DNA of 64,000 nucleotides from Heracleum sosnowskyi (Eukaryota; Streptophyta; Magnoliopsida; Apiales; Apiaceae). Positions within the stretch are counted from its first letter, which is position 1. Every line of letters starts with the position of its first letter. The notes under the pieces are model-generated. The model saw only the letters and a list, made by a program, of their open reading frames with translations, had not been told where the DNA came from and searched no databases. Shown here piece by piece: positions 1 through 11,700 of the stretch. Location: positions 79,843,564-79,907,563 of the forward strand of contig CM061245.1 of the NCBI GenBank assembly GCA_030848705.1, read 5' to 3'. The position numbers and the translations under genes were made by a program.

Positions 1-2720
1 GGTCTACTGGCAGTGAGATACAATAAAGAGCCAATCATTCCTCTGTAGTGAGTTACATCTACCTCTTCACCTTGATCAGGATCAAGTTTGGTAGCTGTAG
101 CTATTGGAGTTGAAGCAGGAGTACTGTCTTGCATGTTAAACCTTGTCAGTAAATTCCTTGTGTATTTAGACTGATTAATAAAAATCCCTTCATCAGTCTG
201 TTTAACTTGAAGACCCAGAAAGTAACTCATTTCTCCCATCATGCTCATTTGATATCTTGACTGCATAAGCTTGGAAAACTTTTCACACAGTTTATTGTTT
301 GTTGACCCAAAAATGATATCATCAACATAAATCTGAACTAACAGCAACTCCTTACCATGATTCAAATAAAATAGAGTTTTATCAATTGCACCTCTTTTGA
401 ATCCACTTTCCAGTAAGAATTGAGCTAAGGTTTCATACCATGCTCTTGGAGCTTGCTTTAGTCCATAAAGTGCCTTATCCAGTCTGTAGACATGATCTGG
501 ATATGTAGGATCAATGAAACCAGGAGGTTGTTCAACATAAACTTCTTCCTCCAGTTCACCATTTAAGAAAGCACTTTTAACATCCATCTGGAAAACCTTG
601 AATTTCTTATGTGCTGCATAAGCAAGAAATATCCTGATGGCTTCTAGTCTTGCAACAGGAGCAAAAGTTTCATCATAGTCAATTCCCTCTTGTTAGGAAT
701 ACCCCTTTGCAACTAGTCTAGCTTTGTTTCTGATAATGACTCCATCAGAATCAGTCTTGTTCTTGAAAATCCACTTTGTACCAACAATTGATCTATTCTT
801 TGGTCTTGGTACCAGTTTCCAGACTTCATTCCTTTCAAATTCATTCAGTTCTTCTTGCATTGCAGTAACCCAATCAGCATCTTTAAGTGCATCTTCAACT
901 TTCTTAGGCTCCTCCTTGGATAGAAAGTTATTATATAAACATTCATTCTGAGTTGCACTTCTTGTTTGAACACCTGCATAAGGATCTCCAATTATCAAAT
1001 CAGGAGAATGATCTTTTATCCATTTCCTTGCTGGTGTCAAATTGTTTCTTGAAGTAGATGCTCCCCCTGGATTGGTGTTATCTTGATTGAAAGAATTTGA
1101 TTGATTTGAAGCTCTCCCTGAATTATTGCTATGCCCTCCTGATGTGTTATCAGGATCTTCACTTGAATCAGTATCTGAAGAATTCTGTCCTGATGATTGA
1201 GTTGACTCTGAACTTGTAGTTGAATGCCGTTGCTCCCCCTCAACATTAGCACTACTAGTTGTATCACTATTGTTTGCATCATCAGTATTAGCACCATCAG
1301 TACCTGGTGAGTCATCAGGATTTGGTGACCCATCAGTATCTGATGAATTGACAGGATCTGATTCAATTTCTTCAGGTTCCTTGGAAGCTTCATTTTCAAA
1401 TAACAATCTATCATGCGAGTCTTCAATGATTCCAGTTATCTTCTTATCATCAAAAGATACATGAATTGACTCCATGACAGTTCTTGTTCTCAAATTAAAA
1501 ACTCTGAAGGCTCTTGATGTAGGATAACCTATGAATATTCCTTCATCAGCCTTTGTTTCAAATTTCCCTAGCTGTTCAGGATGAGTTCTGAGAACAAAAC
1601 ATTTACAGCCAAACACATGCAAATGCTTCCGACTTGGTTTCTTCTCCTTGAGTGACTGATAAGGAGTGACACCATGCCTGTTTATCAATGTGAGATTTTG
1701 TGTATAGCATGCTGTGTTGACTGCTTCTGCCCAGAAATATGTAGGTAATTTAGCTTCTTCCAACATAGTTCTGCCAGCTTCAATAAGAGTTCTATTCTTC
1801 CTTTCTACTACTCCATTTTGCTGAGGTGTGCCAAGAGCAGAGAATTGTTGAATGATTCCTTTGTATTTGCAGAACTCTTCCATCTTTGAATTCTTAAATT
1901 CAGTACCATTATCACTTCTCAGAATCTTGACTTTGTACTTTGTGGTTGTCTCAATCATCCTCACATGATCCAACAGAACTTCAGGAGTTTCATCTTTTCT
2001 GTGCAGAAAATACACCCAGGTGAATCTAGAATATTCATCAACAATTACAAGAGTGTACCTTTTCTTACTGATGGACATGATGTTGACTGGACCAAACAGA
2101 TCAAGATGTAGCATGTGATATGGTTCTTCAATAGAGGATTCTGATTTACTCTGGAATGATGTCCTTCTTTGTTTTGCTTTTTGGCATGCATCACAGAGTC
2201 CATCAGGTGTATATAAGACATTAGGTAATCCTCTTACTAACTCTTTCTTAACCAACTCATTGATGTTGCTGAAGTTGAGATGAGAAAGCTTCTTGTGCCA
2301 ATTCCAACTTTCATCTACTGAAGCTTTACTGATGAAACATGTAGGGGAGCCATCAGTATCTGAGAGAATGTTGGCTTCATATATGTTACCATGCCTGTAG
2401 CCAGTTAGTGCTATCTTTCCTGTTGCTTTACTGACTACTTCACAATGTGTGGAATAGAAATTGACATGATAACCTCTGTCAGTGATTTGACTAATACTCA
2501 ACAAGTTGTGTTTTAGTCCCTTCACTAGAGCTACTTTTTCAATGATGACATTTCCAATGATTATATTGCCATATCCCAAGGTTTGTCCAATGTTGCCATC
2601 TCCATAAGACACAGTTGGGCCAGCTTTTTCCTCATATTCTGATAACAGGGCTTTGTTTCCAGTCATGTGCACAGAACATCCACTATCCATGACTAACACA
2701 TTTTTCCTTTTACCCTGCAT
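1..2720 (-). pseudogene. pol: Element A pol (protease-integrase-reverse transcriptase), nonsense mutation, 3' end off-window
   Basis: Copia polyprotein that would cut Gag-Pol, integrate the cDNA and reverse transcribe the RNA. From the ATG at 2720 it reads protease (DSGCSVHMTG, residues about 12-21), integrase zinc finger (H-x4-H, C-x2-C near residues 142-179), the integrase D,D35E core, an acidic Ser/Thr/Asp-rich linker and the start of reverse transcriptase. At 693-695 an in-frame TAA replaces the Gln codon CAA present at the same place in element B. The frame then stays open through the RT palm, including the YVDD box, to position 1. A single C-to-T change on the coding strand explains the stop. 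There is no sign of a second start after it, so RT and RNase H are probably not made. Confidence 0.93.
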
Positions 2721-2735
2721 CAGAATAGTAAAACA

Positions 2736-5021
2736 CTAGTCAGAATGTTTAGGAACCCACACTTGTTGGATTCCTTGTTCATGCATTTTATTAAATTTAA
2801 CAGCAGAAGACTTTTTGACTTTAGCAGTCCTGACAGGATTTACTCCATCAGGATTTGCTTTGTCAGTATCAGTATTAACAAAAGCATGCTTCACTATGAC
2901 ATTTTCAGTTCTATCAGACTTTGTACTACTTTCAAACTTAGGCAATGGATCATAAAAGTTATAGTACAAATCATGATACTCTTTACATGTATAAATAGAA
3001 TGCCATAGACTACCACAATGAAAACAGGAATTCTGTGGTTTGTAAAATACTGATCTATTCCTAACATCAGACTTAGGAATTTCAGCCATTTTCTTCTTAC
3101 TCTTTTTACAATCAATAGCAAGATGATTAGAGTTACCACAGTTAAAACAACTCTTTCTAGGTGCATTTGGGATATACTTATAACCATTTTCTTTATTGAT
3201 CCCAATTTTACCATTCCTGTTTCTCTTAACAGTAGCTTCCTTTTTCTTATCTGTAACCTCACAGATTTTATCATTAAGCTGTTTCTGAGACAATAGACCT
3301 ACATTCTTAGTGACTTTGTTCATGACAGGTTTAGACTTTATAATTTTAATTCCTTGAGAAGAAGATCCCTTTTCAAAAGTAGAATTGGAATCCTTACCAA
3401 AAACAAAATTAACAGGAGTAATCTTAGATTTGGTTGAGTCTATAACATGTCTATAGGTCTTTGGACTGACTGTCTCATCAATGACAATTTTCTCTGCTAA
3501 TTTCTTATCTTCATCTGACTTATATCCTAGACACTCTTTCCAATTCTTAGAGGTATTAATCTCATGAAATTTCCTACCAGAGTCTGTCCAGGTTCTGATT
3601 TTCTCATTAGCATATTCAAGTTCTTTTTCAAGGGAAGTACATTTAGATGTCATCTCTAAGTGCATGTGTTTAGCATTATCACATTCTTTTTGTACTTCTT
3701 GCATACGAGAAAATTCAGCTTCTAATATCTCATTCCTCTTTCTAAGGTCAGACATCTCAGATAAGATTCTAGTATTCTCAGCAGTTTGACTTCTAAAGCT
3801 AATATGTAATGACTTTAGAAAACGCCTTAACTCAGAAGCATTATCAGTATCAAAATCAAAGATAGTATTTAGTACCTTATCATCAGGAGCAGCAGTTACA
3901 TCAGCATTGGCCATTAACGCATAGTTGACTACCTCAGTATCAGATTCTGAGGAAGAGTCCATCCAATCCTTGCTTGATGTGATGAGTGCCTTTGTCTTGT
4001 TGCATTCAGAAGCAAAGTGACCCATACCATTACACTTGTAGCATCTAACCTTTGACTTGTCAAATTTGCTACCCTTGCTGTCCTTTTTGATATACTTGTC
4101 TTTGTCTGCTTTGAAGGTCTTTTTCTGAAAGTTGCCTTGTCTTCTATTCTTCCTGAACTTCATCCTTCTGAAGTTTCTGACAATCATAGCAACCATCTCT
4201 TCCATGTCTGAGTCAGAAGAATCATCACCAGTATTGGCATCAGGATTGCCATCAGTATCTGATGAAGAGTCGTCAGGATCTGACTCAGCTACTCTTGCTT
4301 TCCTTCTTGATTTTGCTTCTACATTCAAAGCAATTGACTTTTCCTTGCTGTTTTTCTTGTTCTTTCTCTGTTGAACTTCAAGATCATGAGTTCTTAGCAT
4401 CCCATAGATCTCATCAAGAGACACAATGTTCAGATCATACTGGTGTCTAATGATTGAGGTCTGAGTATCCCATTCTTCAGGTAAAGCTCTAAGAAATTTG
4501 GTGTTTGAATCTTCAGTTTCATATACTTTGTCAACTAAGGATAAGCTGTTCAATAGTGTCAGGAATCTATCATATAGCTCAGTCAGGCTCTCTTCAGGTC
4601 TTGCATCGAATTGTTCATATTCTTGAATCAATAGAGCCCTTCTGTTTTTCTTGACAGATGCAGATCCCTGGCACTGAGTTTCCAAAGTATCCCAGATTTC
4701 TTTTGAAGACTTGCATGCAATCACTCTGTTTGACATGACAGCATCAAGGCTATTATGCAAGATATTCTTTATCTTTAGTTCCCTGAGTACATGAGCTTTT
4801 TCTTCTGGAGTCCATTCAGCTTTAGCTTTGACCACATAATGTTCTGGTACTGTATCTGTTCGTTCTACGAACTTTGTTGGTATATATGGTCCATCACGAA
4901 TCCTGTCCAAGTAGTCAGGATCCATAGCCTCCAGGTACATCAGCATCTTTACCCTCCATGTAGGATATTCTGATATGTTTAAGATGGGAATCTTCATGCT
5001 TTCATACTTGGTTGTCGACAT
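2736..5021 (-). CDS. gag: Element A Gag, Sirevirus type with three CCHC knuckles
   Basis: A 761-residue capsid/nucleocapsid protein, much longer than the compact Gag of most copia elements, as is usual in Sireviruses. The N-terminal half is the retrotransposon Gag domain (motifs YPTWRVKML, KEIWDTLE, ALPEEWD). A Lys-rich linker precedes a first zinc knuckle (CYKC..GH..EC). A predicted coiled-coil stretch follows, then two more knuckles (CFNC..NH..DC and CFHC..WH..TC), all CX2CX4HX4C. The ATG at 5021 is the first one downstream of the primer-binding site. It ends with TAG at 2736-2738; pol begins in the same frame five codons later, so readthrough is geometrically possible. Confidence 0.93.
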   Translation of the reverse strand: MSTTKYESMKIPILNISEYPTWRVKMLMYLEAMDPDYLDRIRDGPYIPTKFVERTDTVPEHYVVKAKAEWTPEEKAHVLRELKIKNILHNSLDAVMSNRVIACKSSKEIWDTLETQCQGSASVKKNRRALLIQEYEQFDARPEESLTELYDRFLTLLNSLSLVDKVYETEDSNTKFLRALPEEWDTQTSIIRHQYDLNIVSLDEIYGMLRTHDLEVQQRKNKKNSKEKSIALNVEAKSRRKARVAESDPDDSSSDTDGNPDANTGDDSSDSDMEEMVAMIVRNFRRMKFRKNRRQGNFQKKTFKADKDKYIKKDSKGSKFDKSKVRCYKCNGMGHFASECNKTKALITSSKDWMDSSSESDTEVVNYALMANADVTAAPDDKVLNTIFDFDTDNASELRRFLKSLHISFRSQTAENTRILSEMSDLRKRNEILEAEFSRMQEVQKECDNAKHMHLEMTSKCTSLEKELEYANEKIRTWTDSGRKFHEINTSKNWKECLGYKSDEDKKLAEKIVIDETVSPKTYRHVIDSTKSKITPVNFVFGKDSNSTFEKGSSSQGIKIIKSKPVMNKVTKNVGLLSQKQLNDKICEVTDKKKEATVKRNRNGKIGINKENGYKYIPNAPRKSCFNCGNSNHLAIDCKKSKKKMAEIPKSDVRNRSVFYKPQNSCFHCGSLWHSIYTCKEYHDLYYNFYDPLPKFESSTKSDRTENVIVKHAFVNTDTDKANPDGVNPVRTAKVKKSSAVKFNKMHEQGIQQVWVPKHSD

Positions 5022-5057
5022 CTTTAGATCGTATCTGATTCAGAATTAAATCAGTTT

Positions 5058-5069
5058 GCTCTGATACCA
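5058..5069 (-). other. Primer-binding site of element A (initiator tRNA-Met)
   Basis: The minus strand reads TGGTATCAGAGC two bases inside the 5' LTR, the 12 bases complementary to the 3' end of plant initiator tRNA-Met and the usual primer site of plant copia elements. It is not a tRNA gene. Confidence 0.93.
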
Positions 5070-5071
5070 AT

Positions 5072-5677
5072 TGTTGCCCAGTAATAATCTATTGTAGAAG
5101 GGGGGTTGAATACAATAGTGTAAGATAATCGACTTCTTAATGTATATATCACAAATATGAAAAGAAAGATAACAGCTTTATTAAATCTGATATAAAACTG
5201 TTACAAACTCTCTCAAGAAATTCTGATGTTCTTGAGAGCTGCTAGTTTACAAAAACTCTCTCAAGAAATTCTATGTTCTCGAGAGCTTCTATTCGATTAT
5301 GTTCTCTCTCGAATCATATAAATCGAAACCAAGACTGTGTTTATATAGTGCACACAGCTTCTCTATCAATAACAAGATAAGTCCTAATCAATAACAAAGA
5401 TAGAAACCTATCCTTAATCGATAGCTACATTCTACAAACCAGGAACAAATAGAATAAACTTCCATGTTTATCTAGACTCTAAATATAACTCGAAGTAGGA
5501 ATCCTGATCAGCTTCAAGTTCTGATGATCAATCCTGATCATAGTCTGAGTAGGAATCCTGATGATCAATAAGATACTGACGCTTGATCAAATACTGATGA
5601 CCATGCAATACTGATGACGTCAGCAATCCTGATCAGTTGAGTCTAGCTTCTGACGATCATTGAATTCTGATCTAACA
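5072..5677 (-). repeat. 5' LTR of element A (606 bp)
   Basis: Bounded by TGTT and AACA on the plus strand, directly beside the primer-binding site, and clearly homologous over its length to the two LTRs of element B. It contains a minus-strand TATA box (plus-strand tttatatag, 5340-5348), a minus-strand AATAAA (5177-5182) and the palindrome TGACGTCA at 5615-5622. Seven copies of the element's AATCCTGA/ATACTGA word lie between about 5490 and 5635. It is more diverged from the B LTRs than those are from each other. Confidence 0.95.
5615..5622. promoter_or_regulatory. TGACGTCA palindrome in LTR of element A
   Basis: An 8-bp palindrome of the type bound by plant bZIP/TGA factors, in the upstream (U3) part of the LTR. 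It is conserved in both LTRs of B (8610-8617 and 19907-19914). The binding role is inferred from the motif only. Confidence 0.5.
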
Positions 5678-5792
5678 TACCTTTTCTTCTTTGATTCTGG
5701 ATTCTTGTGCTTCTGTTAATACTATTGTCTGTCTTGTCCTTTGTTGAGTTGCAGTTATCTCTTTTACATCTTATGTTACATTATGCTTTACA
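5678..5792 (-). repeat. Fragment of the 3' LTR of element C, cut by insertion of element A
   Basis: The sequence up to TTTACA at 5792 is followed directly by a polypurine tract (minus strand), which marks the start of a 3' LTR (minus strand TGTAAAGC...). The rest of this LTR would lie beyond element A, off-window. Assignment to element C rests on adjacency to C ORF3 and the polypurine tract. It cannot be matched to the C 5' LTR near 53.8 kb because that copy has lost the corresponding end. Confidence 0.65.
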
Positions 5793-5803
5793 ATCTTCCC
5801 CTA
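5793..5803 (-). other. Polypurine tract of element C
   Basis: The minus strand reads ATAGGGGAAGAT immediately before the LTR start. It is the plus-strand primer site, in the same place as the GGGGGAGAT tracts of B and D. The 220 bases from here to the ORF3 stop at 6028 hold nothing else that I recognise. Confidence 0.7.
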
Positions 5804-6027
5804 TTTGATTGGATAGAGTTTGACAAGCAAATACTTCGAGGATAACTCAACTAACTAAGGAAACATTAAACTAATTAAAGTAAGACAGCTTAATAATATT
5901 AAATGCATTCTGGATCCGATATATATACATTTCCAGATTTCATAAATCAAAAAACAATAAAACTTTATACATTGAAGTTGCTCCTCTAGTCTGAGCTGAT
6001 AGTTCTTTTGTTCTTTGCTTTTGTTCT

Positions 6028-8056
6028 TCAGTCCATTTCGATCTCACCTTCTTCAATCATTGGATCGGAGTTAGCAGGTTGATAATCAATCACTGATGGA
6101 TAGTGCAATGTATCTCCTTGTTTAAGGATTTCTCCTTGGACGTGTCTTCCAATATATTCAACCTCTTGACCCACTCCAGCCCACCACCATGCAATGTGAA
6201 CATCTTTCTGGTTTAGCTGTGGCATGTTTGGTAGTCTGGGACGCACTTCCAATCCTTTTTCCACTCTCTTCCTAAAGTAAGGAACATTCTCCATTAGAAA
6301 TCTTCGTAGAGTGTCGGTTGCTTTGTCCTTCTCCGTTGATTTGAATCCAGTGGATCTAAGATACTTCTCCACTGATATAAGATAGTTGCTTGCATAGTTT
6401 TTCAGCTTGTCCTCAGTCAAATAGCAGATTCTGAACAAGTCATTCGTCATGAATCTAACCATTGGAGGATCTTCAGTAATCTCTGGACTGACTTTCATCA
6501 AGATCTCTTTAACATGCTCACGGAGCAGTTCATTTAGTCTTGTAGTCCTCTGAATCTTGATGAGCATCGCCTGCAGTTCTGTGTATGTTCTCTGTTCAAA
6601 AAACTTAGTGGAAATCACAAAGGTACCTTTCTCAAGAAAGTTGATCAATATGTTCCACCTCCGCATTGTCGTTGACTTCTAATCCGTCTTCAACTCCACA
6701 AAAGGTTTTATAAGCCATCTCCCAGTCAATCCCTTGCTTCTTTGCCAAATCCATCATCTTCTTCTTCCTTACTTCAGCATACACCTTGAATCTTTTCAGC
6801 TTTTCACTCCTTAGAACTGCTTGTTGTCTTTCTTTCTCAGCTTGCCTGGCATCTCTTTCAGCTCTTTCAGCTCTTTCAGCTCTTACTATCTCCAAGGCAG
6901 CTTCTTCTTCCAGTGACAGAGAATTCACTTCTTCTTCCATATCATCATCCAAGATAGGATGTTTTATTGGCTCTGGATAATATGGCTCATGCTCCTCCTG
7001 AATTGGTTACTCTTGCATGACCTCAAATTCATCTTCACTCTCCTCTTCTTGCACAATGTCTTCAATCCAGTACTGTCTAACTGGAATAGCTTCATTGGTC
7101 TCCCAAACTCCCCATCCAGTTGCATTCCATCCTTCATTTGTCTGCTCTTCTCCATCATTTGTCTCCCCTTCTCCAACTTTCTCCCCCTTAGTTGAGGAAT
7201 CCTCAATAAAGTTATCCTCAGCATAAAAGGTAGTAGAAGGATCAGGTTATTGATGTGAAAGTCCGGGTTGTTGGTTCCTCAACATATTCCAAATAGATTG
7301 CACTCCGTCACCTTGATTCTCCATGAACTCCATAATCTCCTTATTCATCTCATGCACAGAAGCTAGCTTCAGGTCAATGTCATCCAATCTCAGCTTGGTA
7401 GTCTTTTCAATTTTGTCCAATCTCTGGTTCTGTATAGACTCCACTCTAGAAAGGGTGTTCATTGCATCTTTGACCCTAGCTTGACCATCCCGGATAACCA
7501 GAATGTCTTCTCTCAAAGCTTCTTGTCCTTGTTGCAGAGCATTAACTTCATTCATGAATCCATCTTTTAGTTCTTTGACGTCAGTCCTCAAGTCGACTAG
7601 TTCCTCCATTGCTTCCTTCTTCAAGGAGTCCACTGCTTGTTTAGTACCTGTTATAGTGTCAGATGCACTGCCTAAGACCCGATAAGTTCTTCTAGAATCA
7701 GCTGCAGCCAGGTCAACCTTCTCTTGAATAGACTTTAAAGAAGCATTGGCTTGACTAGAGGAGATCCCTTGGTCAAAGGAAGGTCGCAGTGGAACCTTGA
7801 ATAATGGATTTCCTTGCTTATCATGAACCATCATCTCCTTGAGTGTGGATTGAACATGCATTTCTCTTTCGGTAGGCAGTAGCAGATCATCAATGTTTGG
7901 TAGGGTTAGGGTGTCACTCCTCACATTTGGCTCTGGGTGTACACTCAACGTTTCTGTCGGTGTTTCATTCATTTTACCTTTCCCACTCAGGCCAGGTGTA
8001 AGTGTTTTTGTTTCACTCAATCCCTTAATGCTCATTGTACCTGCAGAAGAAAACAC
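6028..8056 (-). pseudogene. Element C ORF3, C-terminal part (broken by insertion of B)
   Basis: Continuation of the third gene of element C. With element B and one TSD copy removed, the reading frame runs straight on from 19970-21543 (phase kept across the junction). The part 8050-7250 encodes a long predicted coiled coil (residue pattern around KQAVDSLKKEAMEEL and RLDKIEKTTKLRLDDID). An in-frame TAA at 7247-7249 and another stop near 7006 follow. The 6952-6632 segment is a charged helix with a 9-bp minisatellite (6853-6884) encoding repeated RAE triplets. A frameshift near 6650 leads into 6666-6028, a 212-codon tail (WWWAGVGQEVEYIG, ending in an acidic EEGEIEMD). No enzymatic motif is visible. 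At least two stops and one frameshift make it dead. Confidence 0.8.
6853..6884 (-). repeat. 9-bp minisatellite inside C ORF3
   Basis: Three and a half tandem copies of CTCTTTCAG (plus strand), translated on the minus strand as repeated Arg-Ala-Glu. Confidence 0.85.
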
Positions 8057-8672
8057 TGTTGCCCAGTAAATAACAATTGTAGAAGGGGGTTGAATACAAT
8101 TGTATAAGATTCTCGACTTTATATAACATAAATATGAAAGATCAATAACAATAACAATAACAATAACAGCTTTATTAACTTTGATATAAAACTGTTACAA
8201 ACTCTCTTAAGAAATTCTGATGTTCTTAAGAGCTGCTAGCTTACAAAAACTCTCTCAAGAAATTCTGTTCTTAAGAGCTTCTCTCCGATTATGTTCTCTC
8301 TCGAATGAATACATAAATCGAAACTAAGACTGTGTTTATATAGTGCACACAGCTTCTCTATCAATAACAAGATAAGTCCTAATCAATAACAAAGATAGAA
8401 ACCTATCCTTAATCGATAGCTACATTCTACAAACCAGGAACAAATAGAATAAACTTCCATGTTTATCTAGACTCCAAATATAACTCGAAGTAGGAATCCT
8501 GATCAGCTTCAAGTTCTAATGATCAATCCTGATCATAGTCTGAGTAGGAATCCTGATGATCAATAAGATACTGACGCTTGATCAAATACTGATGACCATG
8601 CAATACTGATGACGTCAGCAATCCTGATCAGTTGAGTCTAGCTTCTGACGATCATTGAATTCTGATCTAACA
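8057..8672 (-). repeat. 3' LTR of element B (616 bp)
   Basis: TGTT...AACA ends; about 99.5% identical to 19354-19969 by eye. Minus-strand TATA box at 8335-8343, TGACGTCA at 8610-8617, and a (AATAAC)n microsatellite around 8141-8168. The AATCCTGA/ATACTGA words cluster in the U3 part (about 8495-8630). Confidence 0.97.
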
Positions 8673-8683
8673 ATCTCCCCCAA
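8673..8683 (-). other. Polypurine tract of element B
   Basis: The minus strand reads TTGGGGGAGAT abutting the 3' LTR: the plus-strand DNA primer site. An identical tract sits at the same place in D. Confidence 0.92.
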
Positions 8684-8782
8684 TCTCATACTTTGTGAAA
8701 TAAAGTATAGATTCCAAATATTCAATGATGTCAAAAACATGTATCAAAATGTACAAGTATCTTCATAAACAACTTATCTGTT

Positions 8783-11700
8783 TTAAGCTTTTTGATAGAA
8801 CAGATTCATCTTCAAGAAATTGGATAATAAACTTTCTTCTTTTTCTTCAAGAATTTGAATCAGTCTTTCCTTAAGATTTCTGAGTTCTTCATCTTCCTCA
8901 TTAATCTGGTAGATAGCTGCTCTGAGATTCTGTATGGAGTTTCTCTGTAGACTGTGCTCTTCTAGCAAAAGATAAGCAATTTCCTTCCCATCAGGATTGA
9001 GAGAAAGATGAGTCATGCCAAAATTTACTTCTTTAACAGCAGTACCCCTTTGCATTTCCACATCCTGACCTCTTTGATTTAAGTACATGGGAATATAATT
9101 ACCATCGAAATTACTGTTTTCATCCAGTCTTCTTCTTATAGTTGACAAAATCATGTCAGCCCATACTTTGTACACTTGGTTCTTCCATCTTAACAGATAG
9201 TGAACATATTTCAGTTCCTGTGTAGTTTTCATCAGCAGATCTTGAATAGATAAAATCTTCACACTACCATCTTTCATGAAGTACATAAGCTTTTCTTTCT
9301 TTTCAAAACCATCATGACAATCTATAACTATATCAACAGCTAATAAATTGTTCAGGTTTTCAGAAGTTAAAGTACCTCCAATTTCTGTCAAGGAGTAAGG
9401 ATCAACATATGACATATTCAGATATTCACCATCTCTGTGTCCAATACCTCCTCTTGAATTACTTGACAATTGCTTCAGATTCGAAAACATCTTTAACCAG
9501 AGTGTTTTTGATCTAGCCATATCAGACAAATCAACAACACTTGAAGCACTTGTAATAATTCCACCAGACTGAAAATTGATAGGTGTATCACAACTTAATG
9601 TGCTAATATGTTTCCACTTCTTGTATTTCTCCTTTTCATGAGCGTAGCTTCTTTCAAGTAAAGATTCTTGTCTGCTTGAATTTCTCCATTTTCTTTCATT
9701 TGAAACTTTAAGCCTTTGTAGATAGAGATTGAAATCTTCATTTGTTCTTTTTGTAATATCTCTTCTTCTGGCTTCTTCTTCTTCATCTACTTCTTTGTTG
9801 TGACAATCAACAACAGTAGATAAGATTATCAAATCAACCTCTTGCAGAATTTCAGATTCGTCAGGATCTTGAATATTGTCAGGATTAGAATCTTCAATTT
9901 GATTTGTATTGCTGAGAGTTGATTTACTTGACTTTCTTCTCAATTCAGGTTCTTCTTCAACAATTCCATCATCACCAAAAGTAGATCTGTCAGGAACTAC
10001 TAGAGTTTGAATAGGTTCAGGAATTTCTTCAATTCTTAACCCTCTAGACCTTGTCTGTCTAGGTACTGTTTGAGTTGAAGAACCTCTTCTACTTCTTCTA
10101 GCACCTCTCCTACCTCTGCTTCCTCTACCTCTAGCAGGAGCAGTATAGCTTTCCATTGTCTCTCTCTGTAATCTCAAGAATTCTTCATGTGAGAGATCTG
10201 GATATTCTTCACTTGCTGTAGAGAGTGCTTTTCTTGCAAATAATTGTTGAACTCTTTTATCAGTGTGATATAGAGTAACAATTCTGCCATCTTTTGTAGA
10301 AAACTTCTGGAATAAATTTGATGCATCTTCAGGATTATCAATAATTACATCTTCATCACCTTCAGGAATTGTAGCAAGAATGTGTCCATGACCAGGTGTC
10401 AGGATTTGATCTTCCGTCAGGATCTGAGATTGCACCAATGTTCTTACTGTCTTAACTCCAGAATCAGAAACATGAGTTGACTGCGTTGTTTGACTTTGAG
10501 AAGTTTGGATTGTCTTCATAACAACAGCATCAGAGGTTTCTCCTTGTATTACTTTGTCACCACCATCATCTCCAGTATCATCATCATTATTTCTTAATAC
10601 TAGATCAGGTGTACATTTTGTCTGAATAACCTTCTCCCCCTTTTTGACATCAGGATTTAACAATAATTGCAAAATTAAGGAAAGAGAGGCTTGAATTTCA
10701 GTTACCTTAGTATCCAGAGAATCAATTCTTTGATTGATTGAGGTTTGTTCTGAAACAACAGATTTCACTTGGGATTCCACTACCCTCAGTTGTAAAGTAG
10801 TAGGCACCTTTGTAAAATTATTAAAGATATCAGTCCTCACTTTTTCAGTTGAGCCCTTGATAGAATCAATCTCACTTTTCAGGCTTTTGGATAACAGAGT
10901 AGTAGCCTTCAGATGATTCTTCAAGTCTTGATTCTCTATAGATTTCACTGCATTATAGGCATGTTCAATAGCAGAAGAAAAACTGATAGATTCATCAGAT
11001 TGGTGCCATGAATTGTTCCATTCATTCTGTCTAAATGCCTCTGCAGGATCAAAGGAAGGAATAGAAAAATCTTGTCTCTGATCTTTCCCAGTGAAAGCAT
11101 TGCTAGCCATATATGTACTTGATGAACCAAAATTAGTTCCAAGACTAATCTTGAGTGCTGTAGCAAGCTGTTCCTTCTCTTTTCTATTCTCATTATCATC
11201 ATCACTATCATCATCAGAATTATCATCATCAGAACCATGAGATTTATCAGGATCAGGAATTGCAATACCTTTCAGTTTATCCTGTGATTCTGAGATAGGA
11301 TGATCCATTGGTCTTGAACGAAGTGGCTGAATCAAAATAGGTTCATTATCAGGAGCACCACTAGCGTCAGGATGAACATCGTCAGGATTTGATATGCTTG
11401 CATCAGTATTTGCTACCAATGGTTCTTGTGGAGCTTGAGGTTCAGAAGCTGCTTCAACACTTTGAGCTAAAGGTTCTTGTGTGCTTCCCTCATTGACAAT
11501 GTTCTCGACCAATCTTTCAACAGAAGCTGTAGCTTTGCCTGCATCTTCACTTTGAGAAGATGGTTCTTGTGTAGCTGGAATGTTGATGTCTTCATTCTCC
11601 CTTTGAGAAAATGGTTCTTGTGTGACCATTCCACTAGCTAAGCCTTCACCCAAACTTTGATTGAGTGGTTCTTGTGTGGCAGGATCAACAGTAGCTGCTG

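Larger units (their letters stand above)
1..5677 (-). mobile_element. Element A: Sirevirus-type Ty1/copia retrotransposon, cut by left window edge
   Basis: Minus-strand copia element whose 5' LTR (5072-5677), primer-binding site, gag and most of pol are present; the RNase H end of pol, any ORF3 and the 3' LTR lie outside the window. Gag and pol are near-identical in sequence and layout to element B, so the two are the same family. The right end abuts position 5678, inside what I infer to be the 3' LTR of element C. The adjacent bases TACCT would be one copy of the target duplication, but the other copy is outside the window. Pol carries a premature stop, so this copy is probably not autonomous. 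Confidence 0.93.

Noticed and set aside
1037..1426. Alternative-frame ORF across the pol linker (and its twin at 15292-15681)
   Set aside because: It overlaps the Ser/Asp-rich pol linker in another frame and is Ile/Leu-rich low complexity. Its openness follows from the codon bias of the linker.
5058..5069. tRNA-like sequence at primer-binding sites (also at 19340, 36129, 45743, 53767)
   Set aside because: Only the 12-base complement of initiator tRNA-Met is present; there is no cloverleaf, so these are primer sites and not tRNA genes.
6964..7224. Separate 86-codon ORF in the C ORF3 region
   Set aside because: It is out of frame with the C ORF3, whose own frame gives a more protein-like acidic sequence through the same bases, broken by stops.
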